Source of the DNA: Clostridiales bacterium
GTDB lineage: Bacteria > Bacillota > Clostridia > Caldicoprobacterales > DTU083
Length of the DNA stretch: 64,000 nucleotides
Assembly (NCBI GenBank): GCA_012842605.1
Contig: DUSN01000069.1
Location: 1-64,000, forward strand
Direction of reading: 5' to 3'
This document shows, piece by piece, positions 51,591 through 60,893 of this stretch. Every line of letters begins with the position of its first letter. Position 1 is the first letter of the stretch. Both the position numbers and the translations under genes were made by a program. The notes under the pieces are model-generated. The model made no database searches and was not told where the DNA came from. It was given only the letters and a program-made list of their open reading frames with translations.

Positions 51591-54062
51591 TTACACTCCC
51601 CTGCGATGATTTCGCAATTGTTCATTGAGAGTAAAATTATTTTTGGGCACATGTCCCTTTAACGGCAGTATCTTTTCATGGATGGCATCGATAAACCAGT
51701 CAGGCTGCGGGAAGAAATATTCTTCCAGCTCATGAGCTGGAGTGATCCAGTTGCGTGCTCCTATAACTACAGGAGGTGCATCCAGGTAATCAAATGCAAG
51801 CTCACTGATGTTCTGAGCTATGTCATTCAGGTGAGAACCCCTCTGGCAGGCATCGCTGGCCAATAAGATGCGGCCGGTTTTTCGCACGGACTCCAATACT
51901 ATGTCATAATTGAATGGCACTAAGCTTCGAGCATCTATGATTTCTGCTGACAGTCCGTATTTTTCCTCCAGAATCTTGGCTGCATCCAAAGCGCGATAGA
52001 GGGTGGCTCCTACTGTCAGAATGGTAATATCCTTGCCTTCCTTCTTAATGTCAGGTTCACCGATGGGTACCTCGTAGTATCCTTCAGGAACACCGCCCGG
52101 ATGGAACATTTCGCCGATACCATATATTCTTTGGCTTTCAAAGAATACAACCGGATCGGTGCCCGCCAGCGCACTGTTCATCAAGCCTTTTGCATCATAG
52201 GGAGTAGCCGGGAAAACAACCTTTAATCCCGGTATGTGGGCACACAGGGATGTCCAGTCCTGAGAGTGCTGGGCACCATACTTGGAGCCTACGGAAACAC
52301 GCAGAACAACAGGCATCTTCAATAGTCCGGCGCTCATTGCCTGCCACTTGGACAGCTGGTTGAATACCTCATCACCGGCTCTGCCCAGGAAGTCGCAGTA
52401 CATTAATTCCACAACCACTCTGCCGCCGCACATGCCATAGCCGACTGCCGAGCCTACTATAGCACCCTCTGAGATGGGGGAGTTAAACAACCTGTGATAT
52501 GGCAGAGACTCTGTAAGTCCCCTGTAAACAGCAAATGCGCCGCCCCAGTCTCTGTTTTCTTCGCCATAGGCAATCAGAGTCGGATCAGTATAGAATTTAT
52601 CAATCAAAGCTTCAAATATACCATCTCTCAAGTTATATACACGGTTGGCCGGTACCGGTTTCCCATCCTGGAAAGCAGTACGCACCTTTTTGCTGATTTG
52701 GATGACTCTTGGATTTTCTTCTTTGGGAATCAGCACCTCGCATTCGCGATCTTCCATTTTCTCCACTTTTTTATTGGAGAACATCAAATCTGCGATCTGA
52801 TCCGGGTTGGCAATCAGGTTCATTCTGGGCGATACCTTGTCATCAGTTGCAAGAGTGCATGCCTTTATAATCAATTCCTTAACTGTTTCTGCAATTTCGT
52901 CAAACTTGTCCTGAGCAGCTACATTAGCTTCCACCAGTTTAGCACGGAAAGCGGGTATAGCATCTGCAGCTAACCAGGCATCAAGTTCTTCTTTAGTTCG
53001 GTAGCTGGATGCATCGGAAGGTGAATGACCGCTGAACCGGTAGGTCAGCGTATCCAGTAGCACCGGACCGTTTTTCTCTTCCAGTATCTTTTTCTTCCTC
53101 TTCATGACATCTATGACAGCCAGAGGATTGTAGCCATCCACTCTTTCTGCATGCATCTGTTCAGGGTTGACGCCTGCTCCCAGCCTGGCAAGGATTTCAT
53201 AGCCCATGGTTTCGCCATATGTCTGTCCGCCCATGCCATACAGGTTGTTATAGAAGTTTATAATCAAAGGCAGTCCGCCGCGGTAGGGTTCATCCCAAAG
53301 CTTCTTGTACTGATCCATGGTAGCCAGGCATATGGCTTCCCATACCGGTCCGCAGCCTAAGGATGCATCGCCGATATTGGCTATGACAATACCCTTTTTG
53401 CGGTTGATCTTTTTGTATAATGCCGCACCTACAGAAATATCAGCAGAGCCGCCTACGATAGCGTTGTTTGGGTAAATTCCGAAGGGTATGAAGAATGCAT
53501 GCATGGAACCGCCAAGCCCTTTATGAAAGCCGGTCTCCCGCGCAAAAATCTCAGCCAGGGTACCGTAAATCAGAAAGTCGATTGCCAGTTCCTTTACGTT
53601 GTTCTTGTTCTTCTGCCTGCCCTCTACCACTCTCAGAATAGCGCCGTCAAAGAAGCTTTCCATTATATCCATAAGCTCTTTATCACTCAGTTTCTCAATG
53701 GCAGACAGTCCCTTAGCCAGGATTTCGCCGTGGCTTCTGTGAGATCCGAAAATGAAATCGTCTTTGTCAAGGATATAAGCCTGACCAACAGCAGCAGCTT
53801 CCTGGCCTATGGAAAGATGAGCCGGTCCGGGATGGTTGTATTTGATTCCGTGATATTCCCCGGTGGTCTTTATTGTATTGAGCATGGTCTCAAATTCACG
53901 AATGATGACCATGTCCCTGTAGATACGGAGAAAGTCTTCGTCCGAAAAACTGGACTTCTCCTCTTCAATGGTTTTATTATATTGGTTGACAGGAATGTCC
54001 TTAAACTTTATATATCCGCTCTTCCTGACCTCAGCGGGATCAATAAACTGTGATTTTGGCAT
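51591..54062 (-). CDS. Fused E1 alpha-beta subunit of a 2-oxoacid dehydrogenase complex
   Basis: An 823-aa thiamine-diphosphate enzyme with E1-alpha (about 30-430) and E1-beta (about 480-815) in one chain. In the alpha part: [47 protein letters not shown] and the TPP motif [20 protein letters not shown] followed by [11 protein letters not shown]. In the beta part: [35 protein letters not shown] and [20 protein letters not shown]. About 50 extra residues ([18 protein letters not shown] through [16 protein letters not shown]) sit between [11 protein letters not shown] and KGLGG, where the usual spacing is short. Last gene of the E2-E3-E1 operon. The 2-oxoacid substrate (pyruvate, acetoin or branched-chain) is not readable. 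Confidence 0.9.
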   Translation of the reverse strand: MPKSQFIDPAEVRKSGYIKFKDIPVNQYNKTIEEEKSSFSDEDFLRIYRDMVIIREFETMLNTIKTTGEYHGIKYNHPGPAHLSIGQEAAAVGQAYILDKDDFIFGSHRSHGEILAKGLSAIEKLSDKELMDIMESFFDGAILRVVEGRQKNKNNVKELAIDFLIYGTLAEIFARETGFHKGLGGSMHAFFIPFGIYPNNAIVGGSADISVGAALYKKINRKKGIVIANIGDASLGCGPVWEAICLATMDQYKKLWDEPYRGGLPLIINFYNNLYGMGGQTYGETMGYEILARLGAGVNPEQMHAERVDGYNPLAVIDVMKRKKKILEEKNGPVLLDTLTYRFSGHSPSDASSYRTKEELDAWLAADAIPAFRAKLVEANVAAQDKFDEIAETVKELIIKACTLATDDKVSPRMNLIANPDQIADLMFSNKKVEKMEDRECEVLIPKEENPRVIQISKKVRTAFQDGKPVPANRVYNLRDGIFEALIDKFYTDPTLIAYGEENRDWGGAFAVYRGLTESLPYHRLFNSPISEGAIVGSAVGYGMCGGRVVVELMYCDFLGRAGDEVFNQLSKWQAMSAGLLKMPVVLRVSVGSKYGAQHSQDWTSLCAHIPGLKVVFPATPYDAKGLMNSALAGTDPVVFFESQRIYGIGEMFHPGGVPEGYYEVPIGEPDIKKEGKDITILTVGATLYRALDAAKILEEKYGLSAEIIDARSLVPFNYDIVLESVRKTGRILLASDACQRGSHLNDIAQNISELAFDYLDAPPVVIGARNWITPAHELEEYFFPQPDWFIDAIHEKILPLKGHVPKNNFTLNEQLRNHRRGV

Positions 54063-54079
54063 GACTTAAACCTCACTTT

Positions 54080-55444
54080 CTATAACTCAAAAATGGTTTC
54101 CCTGATAATCTCGCTGACAGTGGGATGTGGGAACACCAATTCCTTGACATCATCTACACGCATCTCTAATTCAATCATGAGTGCGGCACCATAAATAATC
54201 TCAGAAGAGTAGTTGCCGATCATATGCACACCGATCAGCTTTCTGTGCTTCTTATCCACCAGGACTTTGCAAATACCATCGCCGCCTTCGTTTTCCGCCA
54301 TATATCTGCCGCTGTACATCATGGGCAGCTTGGCCGCTTCGAATTCTATTCCTTTTTTCGAGGCACTTTCCTCAGTTTCTCCTACACCTGCAACTTCAGG
54401 ATTGGTATAGATAACAGAAGGAATGGCATGATATCGCATTATGTCCTTTTTGCCCAGTATATTATTTATTGCAACCTCAGCTTCCCTGTAAGCAGTATGT
54501 GCAAGCATTGATACACCATTAACATCACCTGCCGCATATACTCCGGGCACATTGGTCTGGCATTTGCTGTCTGTCTTTACGCGCCCACGTTCCAGTTCAA
54601 CCCCGATTGTCTCCAGCCCAAGCCCTTCAGTAGCAGCTCTTCTGCCTATGCTCATCAGCACCTTGTCAGCCTCTACGCTGAAAGTTTGTCCGCCGGATTC
54701 GCATATTACTGCATTTTGCTCTATCTTAGTCACCTTGGAGTTTAGAAGGAATCGTACTCCTTTTTTCTGGTAATTTTTAAGCAATATCTGAGAGATCTCG
54801 GCATCAGTATTGCCTGCAATATGATCCAGCATCTCTATGACAGTTACATTGCTGCCTGCAGACTGGAAATATGAAGCCATTTCCAGCCCAATAACACCGC
54901 CGCCTACTATCACCAGTTTGGCAGGCACCTCAGTCAGATCAAGAATCTCGCGATTTGTAAGTACAAAGCCTGTTTCCAGTCCTTCCTTAACACCGGGGAT
55001 GGGAGGCAGTATCGGAACCGATCCTGTTGCAATTAAAAGCCTCCGGCCTGTATATGAAGTATCTCCGACCTTTACTTCATAACCTTCCAAGCTGCGTCCT
55101 GCTATGCGGCCTTCACCCTGGACAACCGTTACATTGTTTTTTTTCATCTTGGCCTTAATACCTGCAACCAGGTTTCTTACTACCTTATTTTTACGGTTAA
55201 CCACTGCCCTATGGTCTAATTTTGCATCGGCAGCTGTGACGCCATATTTCCCGCCATGCTTAGCATTATCGAAGATCTTGGCTGAATAAAGAAGTGTTTT
55301 TGTGGGTATGCATCCTTCATTCAGGCAAACCCCGCCAAGGGAACGCTTTTCAATCAGGAGAGTTGACAAACCCGCATGACCGGCGCGTTCCGCTGCAAGA
55401 TAGCCGGCTGGCCCCCCGCCGATTACAATCAGTTCATATATCAT
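54080..55444 (-). CDS. lpdA: Dihydrolipoyl dehydrogenase (E3)
   Basis: A 454-aa flavoprotein disulfide reductase. FAD motif LIVIGGGPAGYLAAERAG, redox disulfide GGVCLNEGCIPTK (Cys40, Cys45), NAD motif LVIVGGGVIGLEMASYFQSA, second FAD segment GVYAAGDVNGVSMLAHTAYR and the C-terminal FPHPTVSEIIRE with the catalytic His-Glu pair. It re-oxidises the lipoyl arms of E2. ATG 55444 is placed 5 nt after the E2 stop, and GAGGTGA serves as both E2 end and E3 ribosome binding site; GTG 55453 is an alternative start. Confidence 0.96.
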   Translation of the reverse strand: MIYELIVIGGGPAGYLAAERAGHAGLSTLLIEKRSLGGVCLNEGCIPTKTLLYSAKIFDNAKHGGKYGVTAADAKLDHRAVVNRKNKVVRNLVAGIKAKMKKNNVTVVQGEGRIAGRSLEGYEVKVGDTSYTGRRLLIATGSVPILPPIPGVKEGLETGFVLTNREILDLTEVPAKLVIVGGGVIGLEMASYFQSAGSNVTVIEMLDHIAGNTDAEISQILLKNYQKKGVRFLLNSKVTKIEQNAVICESGGQTFSVEADKVLMSIGRRAATEGLGLETIGVELERGRVKTDSKCQTNVPGVYAAGDVNGVSMLAHTAYREAEVAINNILGKKDIMRYHAIPSVIYTNPEVAGVGETEESASKKGIEFEAAKLPMMYSGRYMAENEGGDGICKVLVDKKHRKLIGVHMIGNYSSEIIYGAALMIELEMRVDDVKELVFPHPTVSEIIRETIFEL

Positions 55445-55449
55445 ATATT

Positions 55450-56865
55450 TCACCTCGCAAGCAATACGCTGAAGTTTTCAAGGTTGGTCTTCAATTCTTT
55501 AAGGAACCTGGCTGCAGGTGCTCCGTCCACTGCTCTGTGGTCAAAAGTCAGTGAAAGTCCCATAGCCGGATAGAACTCGTATTCTCCGTCTACCTCACGA
55601 ACACGCTGAACTATATTATTTACGCCCAAAATGCCCGTCTGGGGCGGATTCAGTACAGGAGTAAAGCTCTCTATATCCAATGTTCCCAGGTTTGTTACAG
55701 TAAAGCTGCCGTTTTTAAGCAAATCCGGGTTAATAGAGCCGGCCTTGCATTCCGCAGCAAGCTGTTTTGCTCGAATGGAAATCTCATTCAGGGTAAGTTT
55801 TTCTGCTTCAAATATGGTCGGAACCATCAGGCCCCGGTCAGTATCAACGGCGCAGCCAAGGTTGACATTATGGAAGTAACGAATGGTATCATCCAGGAAA
55901 TGAGCATTTAAGTCCCTGTGATTCAGCAGTGTCCGGGATACCGCATAAAGAATCATGTCGTTGATGGTTATATTGGCCAGGCCCAGCCTGTCTTTGGATT
56001 CCTTCAGTTTCTTGCGGTATGCCAGAAGATCCGTTGCATCAAAGCTGGTATTTAAAGTAAGCTGTGCTGTTGTACTCAAAGATTGATGCATGGCTTTTGC
56101 TATAACCTTACGTATATTAGGTACCTTAACTTCGTCATACTTAGGTTCGGTAACCAACCAGCCTGCGGAGGACATAACCTTCTCCTCTGTTTTAACCGGC
56201 TGCGCAGCCGGCTCTGCTTTAGGTGCTGGTGCCTGCAAATCAGCTGTAGTAACCCTGCCGCCCAGGCCTGTACCGGCAGTACCTTCCGGAATTCCCGAAG
56301 CAGCAGCCTTGGCAGATGGTGTCATTAAGTAACCGGAATCTCGCAGAGCAATAATATCCCGCTCTATGATCCTGCCATATGGGCCGCTGGGTTCAGCATA
56401 GCGGTAATCCACGCCAACCTTCTCTGCAAGATTTCTTGCTCTCGGAGAAATTTTAATTTCAGCAGCTTCTTTTGCCTGAAGTTCAGGTGCTTTCTGTTCG
56501 GTTTTCTCATCTGCTGCCTGTGAAGTGCTGCCAGATATGTCCTTCAATTCAGCTTTGCTTTCAGTCTCAATATCAGCTGTTTCTTTATCTTCCTTCAGGT
56601 TAGGATTAAACTCTTTTGTGCTTTCTCCTTCCTGACCTATAACACAAACATTGAGAAGGCAGGGAACATCATCACCTTCTTCAAAAAAAACATCAAGTAA
56701 AACCCCGTCAACCGGTGCCTCTTCTTCAAAGCTGGCTTTATCGGTTTCATAGGAAAATAAGACATCTCCCTTGGAAACCTTGTCGCCTTTTTTCTTGTAC
56801 CACTTGGTAATGATACAGCTTTCTACCGATTGGCCTTGTTTTGGCATGATAACCGGTTCAGCCAT
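55450..56865 (-). CDS. Dihydrolipoamide acyltransferase (E2)
   Basis: A 471-aa E2. Lipoyl domain 1-80 with the modified Lys43 in YETDKASFEE; acidic linker 80-135; peripheral-subunit-binding domain at 138-172 (ISPRARNLAEKVGV, then GPYGRIIERDI); a second, shortened binding-domain-like segment at 182-212 (TPSAKAAASG, then GTGLGGRVTTADL); a Pro/Ala linker; catalytic domain 250-471 with the active-site LTFDHRAVDGAPAARFL (His443). The sequence around the active site does not fix the acyl substrate. First gene of the operon, preceded by an AT-rich region with an inverted repeat. Confidence 0.94.
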   Translation of the reverse strand: MAEPVIMPKQGQSVESCIITKWYKKKGDKVSKGDVLFSYETDKASFEEEAPVDGVLLDVFFEEGDDVPCLLNVCVIGQEGESTKEFNPNLKEDKETADIETESKAELKDISGSTSQAADEKTEQKAPELQAKEAAEIKISPRARNLAEKVGVDYRYAEPSGPYGRIIERDIIALRDSGYLMTPSAKAAASGIPEGTAGTGLGGRVTTADLQAPAPKAEPAAQPVKTEEKVMSSAGWLVTEPKYDEVKVPNIRKVIAKAMHQSLSTTAQLTLNTSFDATDLLAYRKKLKESKDRLGLANITINDMILYAVSRTLLNHRDLNAHFLDDTIRYFHNVNLGCAVDTDRGLMVPTIFEAEKLTLNEISIRAKQLAAECKAGSINPDLLKNGSFTVTNLGTLDIESFTPVLNPPQTGILGVNNIVQRVREVDGEYEFYPAMGLSLTFDHRAVDGAPAARFLKELKTNLENFSVLLAR

Positions 56866-56949
56866 ATAACCCCTCCTTACTGTAATTTAGTAATAATTTA
56901 AAAAATGCAATAGATACATTTTTGTAACTAATTTAATTTTGAAATTAGC

Positions 56950-56974
56950 ATAAATTGCAATTAATACAATTTAT
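56950..56974 (-). promoter_or_regulatory. Inverted and direct repeats upstream of the E2-E3-E1 operon
   Basis: ATAAATTG (56950-56957) and CAATTTAT (56967-56974) form a perfect 8-bp inverted repeat with a 9-nt spacer, 85 bp before the E2 start. ATACAATTT recurs at 56965-56973 and again at 56980-56988. This looks like an operator for an AT-binding regulator. I could not place a convincing -35/-10 pair. Confidence 0.5.
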
Positions 56975-57061
56975 ATTAAATACAATTTGGAATAAATGAC
57001 AAATTTTTAACATTTTCAAATCTGAATCTCTTACAAGTTAACTATTTTTCCATACGATGAA

Positions 57062-57102
57062 ATGGATGGCGGCAATCCGTTGACCGGAATGCTGCCATCC
57101 AT
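57062..57102 (-). terminator. Hairpin after the sorbose-phosphate-reductase-like gene
   Basis: ATGGATGGC (57062-57070) pairs with GCCATCCAT (57094-57102); inner bases (CCG/CGG) add to the stem. On the minus strand a short T run follows (TTTCATCG). It lies 12 bp after the stop codon of the leftward dehydrogenase. Confidence 0.65.
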
Positions 57103-57113
57103 GATACATCAAG

Positions 57114-58379
57114 TTAAATGGGCTTTGAACTTGCCAGCAGGTATTTCTCTGCTTCAGCACACCACAATCCATTATTCTGTTCTACAATATCAGCCAGTTT
57201 TGCGAAGAACGGATCAGTCTTGCCTTTCTCTCGGAAATCCGCAATAGCAGTCAGTTCCATCTCAATATTGGTATAGATAAGTTTCTTGCCACCGGGGATA
57301 TTGGGCAGATTTAAGGTAGTTTGCACAGCACTGTTTAGTCCTCCCACATGGGTGATCATGGAAACTGGGTTGATTAAGCCCTTGCCCATCATCTCAAGGG
57401 AGATCTTCATATCCTCGGTATTGCCTCCGCTGGTACCTACAATATGAGTAGCATTATAATGAACATTGTAGAAGTTAAAATTAGCGGAGAATTTTGAATC
57501 ACTCGGTCCGGCAAAGAAGTTCAGGCAGCCGTCATAACCTAAAATCTGATCACCCATTTCAATCACCTGTTTTACCGGTGCAAAAACAAATACATCATCA
57601 TAGCCCTTGCCATTGGTCAGGCTCATCAAGTAATCCACACCCTTATCAGGTGATGAAGTGTTTACATAAACCAACTGGATCCCTTCTTTTGCTGCATCTT
57701 CAACTGTATAAATGGAAGCAGCACGGGCCAGCCTTTCTTCATTGATATCAGTTACAACCAGAAGCTTTGGCTTTCTTTCGTTGTGCAGGGCATAGTCGAT
57801 TGCCCCCAGCCCCATAGGGCCTACACCGGCCAGAATTGCCATATTGCCGCCTATCTTAACACCCATTTGATGTTCATAGCTGCCGGGTGCTGTATGATAA
57901 TTCGCCCTGAACGCCCCTACAATGCAGGACATTGGCTCAGCAAGCGAACCATAGAAAAAAGCTTCCCCTTCATATGGCAGCAGGCATCCCAGCTCCATTA
58001 CCACATTGGGAATGATAATATGAGTCGCGCATCCGCCGATATATCGGAATGAGTATCCGGGTGCTGCAAAAGGGTCATCTTTTTGGTTCAGTGCAGGCTG
58101 AATAGAAAATTTCTGTCCGGGCTTGTACTGGTTCTCCCACTTCTTGCCGACTTTTATTATTGTACCGCAAAATTCATGCCCGATTATTATTGGATTAACG
58201 TCTATGTCCTTAGGAACTCTTTTATGATCAGTTCCCTGAATAGCAGCCTTATATGATGACATGCAAATACTGTCAGATACAATCTGAGCCAGTATCTCAT
58301 CATCCTTTATTTCAGGAAGATCAAACTCATCCAGCCTTAAATCATTCTTGCCATACAATCGTACTGCTTTTGTTTTCAT
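57114..58379 (-). CDS. Zinc-type medium-chain dehydrogenase, L-sorbose-1-phosphate reductase-like
   Basis: A 421-aa MDR-superfamily enzyme. It begins MKTKAVRLYGKNDLRLDEFD; the GHE motif is IIGHEFCGTIIKVGKKWENQ, with GSLAEPMSCIVGAFRANYHT and the nucleotide loop AILAGVGPMGLGAIDYAL. The residue at the usual catalytic Cys is in SDSICMSSYKAA (Cys39). The extended FNFYNVHYNATHIVGTSGGN segment and overall length recall SorE-type L-sorbose-1-phosphate reductase, which makes sorbitol 6-phosphate. Divergent from a sorbitol-6-phosphate dehydrogenase-like gene, which fits that pathway. The substrate is inference. Confidence 0.78.
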   Translation of the reverse strand: MKTKAVRLYGKNDLRLDEFDLPEIKDDEILAQIVSDSICMSSYKAAIQGTDHKRVPKDIDVNPIIIGHEFCGTIIKVGKKWENQYKPGQKFSIQPALNQKDDPFAAPGYSFRYIGGCATHIIIPNVVMELGCLLPYEGEAFFYGSLAEPMSCIVGAFRANYHTAPGSYEHQMGVKIGGNMAILAGVGPMGLGAIDYALHNERKPKLLVVTDINEERLARAASIYTVEDAAKEGIQLVYVNTSSPDKGVDYLMSLTNGKGYDDVFVFAPVKQVIEMGDQILGYDGCLNFFAGPSDSKFSANFNFYNVHYNATHIVGTSGGNTEDMKISLEMMGKGLINPVSMITHVGGLNSAVQTTLNLPNIPGGKKLIYTNIEMELTAIADFREKGKTDPFFAKLADIVEQNNGLWCAEAEKYLLASSKPI

Positions 58380-58433
58380 AGGAAATGCCGCACCTCCATA
58401 TTTGAGAATTAATATTGGTCAAACTAATATACA

Positions 58434-58549
58434 TGTTGACTTATTCTCATATTACCATATACATACTTGAAAATCAACACATTCCAACATATAAATAATG
58501 CATATGGACATAAATCAACATATATTATATAATGTAAATTGAAATTTAC
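58434..58549 (+). promoter_or_regulatory. Divergent control region: promoter with operator-like palindrome
   Basis: For the rightward genes: -35 TGGACA (58505-58510), 17-nt spacer, -10 TATAAT (58528-58533). The palindrome GTAAATT-GA-AATTTAC (58534-58549) covers the expected start point. In addition TCAACA-type motifs recur: TGTTGAC at 58434-58440 (opposite orientation), TCAACAC at 58474-58480, CCAACAT at 58484-58490 and TCAACAT at 58515-58521. These are plausible sites for the DeoR regulator encoded two genes downstream. Confidence 0.6.
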
Positions 58550-58688
58550 CATTTTATATTATGATACTGCTAAGATAATTCAGTTAAATCACTTGATTTT
58601 CTGATTTGGTCTATTATCACCATATTCAAGAAAAAATAAGCATTATACAAAGCAAATGCATTTTATTAGGCTTAAGGAGGGTTCAATA

Positions 58689-59465
58689 ATGTTTCAAAGA
58701 TTAAAAGGACAAACAGCCATAGTTACCGGAGGAGGTCAAGGGTTGGGAGAAGCCCTGGCCAGGAGACTTGATCAGGAAGGCTGCAATGTAGTGGTAGCAG
58801 ACATAAATTTAAAGGCTGCTGAAGCAGTAGCTGCATCGTTAAAAAACAGCGCTGCATTTCAAGTTGATGTATGCAATGAAGAACAGGTAGAGCAAATGGT
58901 GGACTTTACTGTTCAGAAGTTCGGTACCTTGGATTTACTGGTATCAAATGCAGCCATATTGATAGCCAAGCCCGTTACTGAGTTCACTGCGGCTGAATGG
59001 CGGAAAATGATAGATGTCAACCTGGTTGGTTACTTCCTGTGCGCCAGAGCTGCAGCACGGGTTATGATTCCCAATAAAAAAGGCAACATCATCCAAATAA
59101 ACAGCAAATCCGGCAAAAAGGGTTCCTATAAAAATTCAGCCTATGCAGCTTCCAAGTTCGGCGGAATAGGCTTGACACAGAGCCTGGCATTAGAGCTGGC
59201 TGAACACGGAATCCGTGTCAATGCCATCTGCCCCGGCAACCTGCTGGATTCGCCCCTGTGGACCAACAGCCTGTTTAAGCAGTATGCACGGAATCAAGGC
59301 ATAACCGAGGAAGAAGTGCGCCAGAAATATTTGGATCAGGTACCGCTCCGCCGCAGCTGCCAATATGAAGACGTTGCCAATGTCATGGTATTCCTTGCCT
59401 CAGACGAAGCAAGCTACATGACAGGCCAGGCTATAAACGTCACCGGTGGTCAGGAAATGAGATAA
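58689..59465 (+). CDS. srlD: Sorbitol-6-phosphate 2-dehydrogenase-like SDR
   Basis: A 258-aa SDR. Cofactor motif AIVTGGGQGLGEALARRLDQ, acidic residue in VVADINL (NAD use), catalytic INSKSGKKGSYKNSAYAASK. The segments VNAICPGNLLDSPLWTNSLF and YMTGQAINVTGGQEM match clostridial and enteric sorbitol-6-phosphate dehydrogenases closely, as I remember them. It would oxidise glucitol 6-phosphate to fructose 6-phosphate. ATG 58689 follows AAGGAGGG. It heads an operon with a PHP protein and a DeoR regulator and is divergent from the SorE-like reductase. Confidence 0.8.
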   Translation: MFQRLKGQTAIVTGGGQGLGEALARRLDQEGCNVVVADINLKAAEAVAASLKNSAAFQVDVCNEEQVEQMVDFTVQKFGTLDLLVSNAAILIAKPVTEFTAAEWRKMIDVNLVGYFLCARAAARVMIPNKKGNIIQINSKSGKKGSYKNSAYAASKFGGIGLTQSLALELAEHGIRVNAICPGNLLDSPLWTNSLFKQYARNQGITEEEVRQKYLDQVPLRRSCQYEDVANVMVFLASDEASYMTGQAINVTGGQEMR

Positions 59466-59490
59466 AACCTTAAGAAAACGGAGGTTTATA

Positions 59491-60792
59491 ATGAACAGTG
59501 ACACAGCTCAACTTCTGCAGAATCTGAATCATAAAGACCCTTGCATAAGACTTGATAGTCTTCGCCGCCTGGCAGACAAGATTCAGGCAGGCGAGCTTCA
59601 ACGCCCGGAAACCGGAAATGATGTGAATAATCATATTCACACCACCTTTTCCTTCTCTCCCTATTCCCCTGCAAAGGCAGTCTGGATGGCCTATCAGGCT
59701 GGCCTGGCCACTGCAGGCATTATGGATCATGATTCCATCAGCGGTGCGGAGGAATTCATCGAAGCCGGCAAAATTGTTGGTGTTGCCACTACTATTGGAG
59801 TAGAATGCAGGGTGGATTTTTCAAATACTCCCCTGAAAGGCAGGCGCATCAACAACCCGGATCAGGATTCTGTAGCATATGTGGCTCTTCATGGGATTCC
59901 CCATACACAGATAAAGACAGTGCAGGATTACTTTAAGCCTTACAGGAAATACCGCAATAATCGCAACCGCAAAATGGTGGAGAAAATAAATGAGTTAACC
60001 GGACAACCCAGCCTCGCTCTGGACTTTGGCCGGGATGTAATTCCTCTTTCCCAATATAACAATGGAGGAAGCATAACAGAACGGCATATTCTGTATGCTT
60101 TATCCCTGCGGCTCATACAGATATACGGCAAGGGTCAGTCATTGATTGATTATCTTGAAAATAATCTTAAGCTTAATATAAGCAAGAAAATAAGAAATTA
60201 TCTTTCTGATGAATCCAATCCGCATTACGACTATGATTTATTAGGCTTGCTGAAAGGTGAAATGGTAGCATCTTTTTACATTGATGCAACCGATGAATGC
60301 CCTGATGTACGGGACATAATAGCCTTGTCAGAAGAAATAGGTGCCATCTCGGCCTATGCGTACCTGGGTGATGTAGGGGATTCGGTTACCGGAGACAAAA
60401 AGCCTCAGAAATTTGAAGATGATTACTTGGATGAATTATTTGATGTATTGAAAAACCTGAAATTCAATGCGGTTACCTATATGCCCTCAAGAAATACCCA
60501 TCAGCAGCTGGACCGGGTTAGAGCATTATGCCAAAGACATGGCTTTTTCCAGATCAGCGGCGAGGATATCAACTCCTCAAGACAGTCCTTTATCTGCTTA
60601 GCCATGCGGGATGAAAAATACCGCAACCTGTTTGATTCCACCTGGGCCTTGATAGGCCATGAACTGGCTGCAACAGAAGACCAAAGCAGGGGGCTGTTCT
60701 CTAAAGAAACCATTGAAAAATACCCAGACCTGGAGGAACGGATTAAAGTATATAAAAATATTGGTTTGAGCAGATTCCGGGATAATAAGTAA
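59491..60792 (+). CDS. PHP-domain phosphoesterase-like protein
   Basis: A 433-aa protein with the PHP (polymerase and histidinol phosphatase) metal site: NNHIHTTFSFSPYSPAKAVW (motif I, His-x-His), MDHDSISGAEEF (motif II), GVECRVDF and later VALHGIPHTQ and GEDINSS. A central helical insertion (about 150-270) sets it apart from simple PHP phosphatases. It probably hydrolyses a phosphate ester of a sugar metabolite, but the reaction is unknown. It lies 25 bp after the SrlD-like gene and 101 bp before deoR, so likely one operon. Confidence 0.82.
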   Translation: MNSDTAQLLQNLNHKDPCIRLDSLRRLADKIQAGELQRPETGNDVNNHIHTTFSFSPYSPAKAVWMAYQAGLATAGIMDHDSISGAEEFIEAGKIVGVATTIGVECRVDFSNTPLKGRRINNPDQDSVAYVALHGIPHTQIKTVQDYFKPYRKYRNNRNRKMVEKINELTGQPSLALDFGRDVIPLSQYNNGGSITERHILYALSLRLIQIYGKGQSLIDYLENNLKLNISKKIRNYLSDESNPHYDYDLLGLLKGEMVASFYIDATDECPDVRDIIALSEEIGAISAYAYLGDVGDSVTGDKKPQKFEDDYLDELFDVLKNLKFNAVTYMPSRNTHQQLDRVRALCQRHGFFQISGEDINSSRQSFICLAMRDEKYRNLFDSTWALIGHELAATEDQSRGLFSKETIEKYPDLEERIKVYKNIGLSRFRDNK

Positions 60793-60893
60793 AATCAAGC
60801 ACTGAAACATCAATCAGGCATCAAAAATATCCTTGTATTGTGAATAAATTCTTATTATTAACTCTGATTAATAAAAAACAGGCAGGTGCAGTT

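Noticed and set aside
52494-52973. Open frame of 159 codons on the + strand
   Set aside because: Antisense to the fused E1 gene, whose reading frame is fully explained by family motifs.
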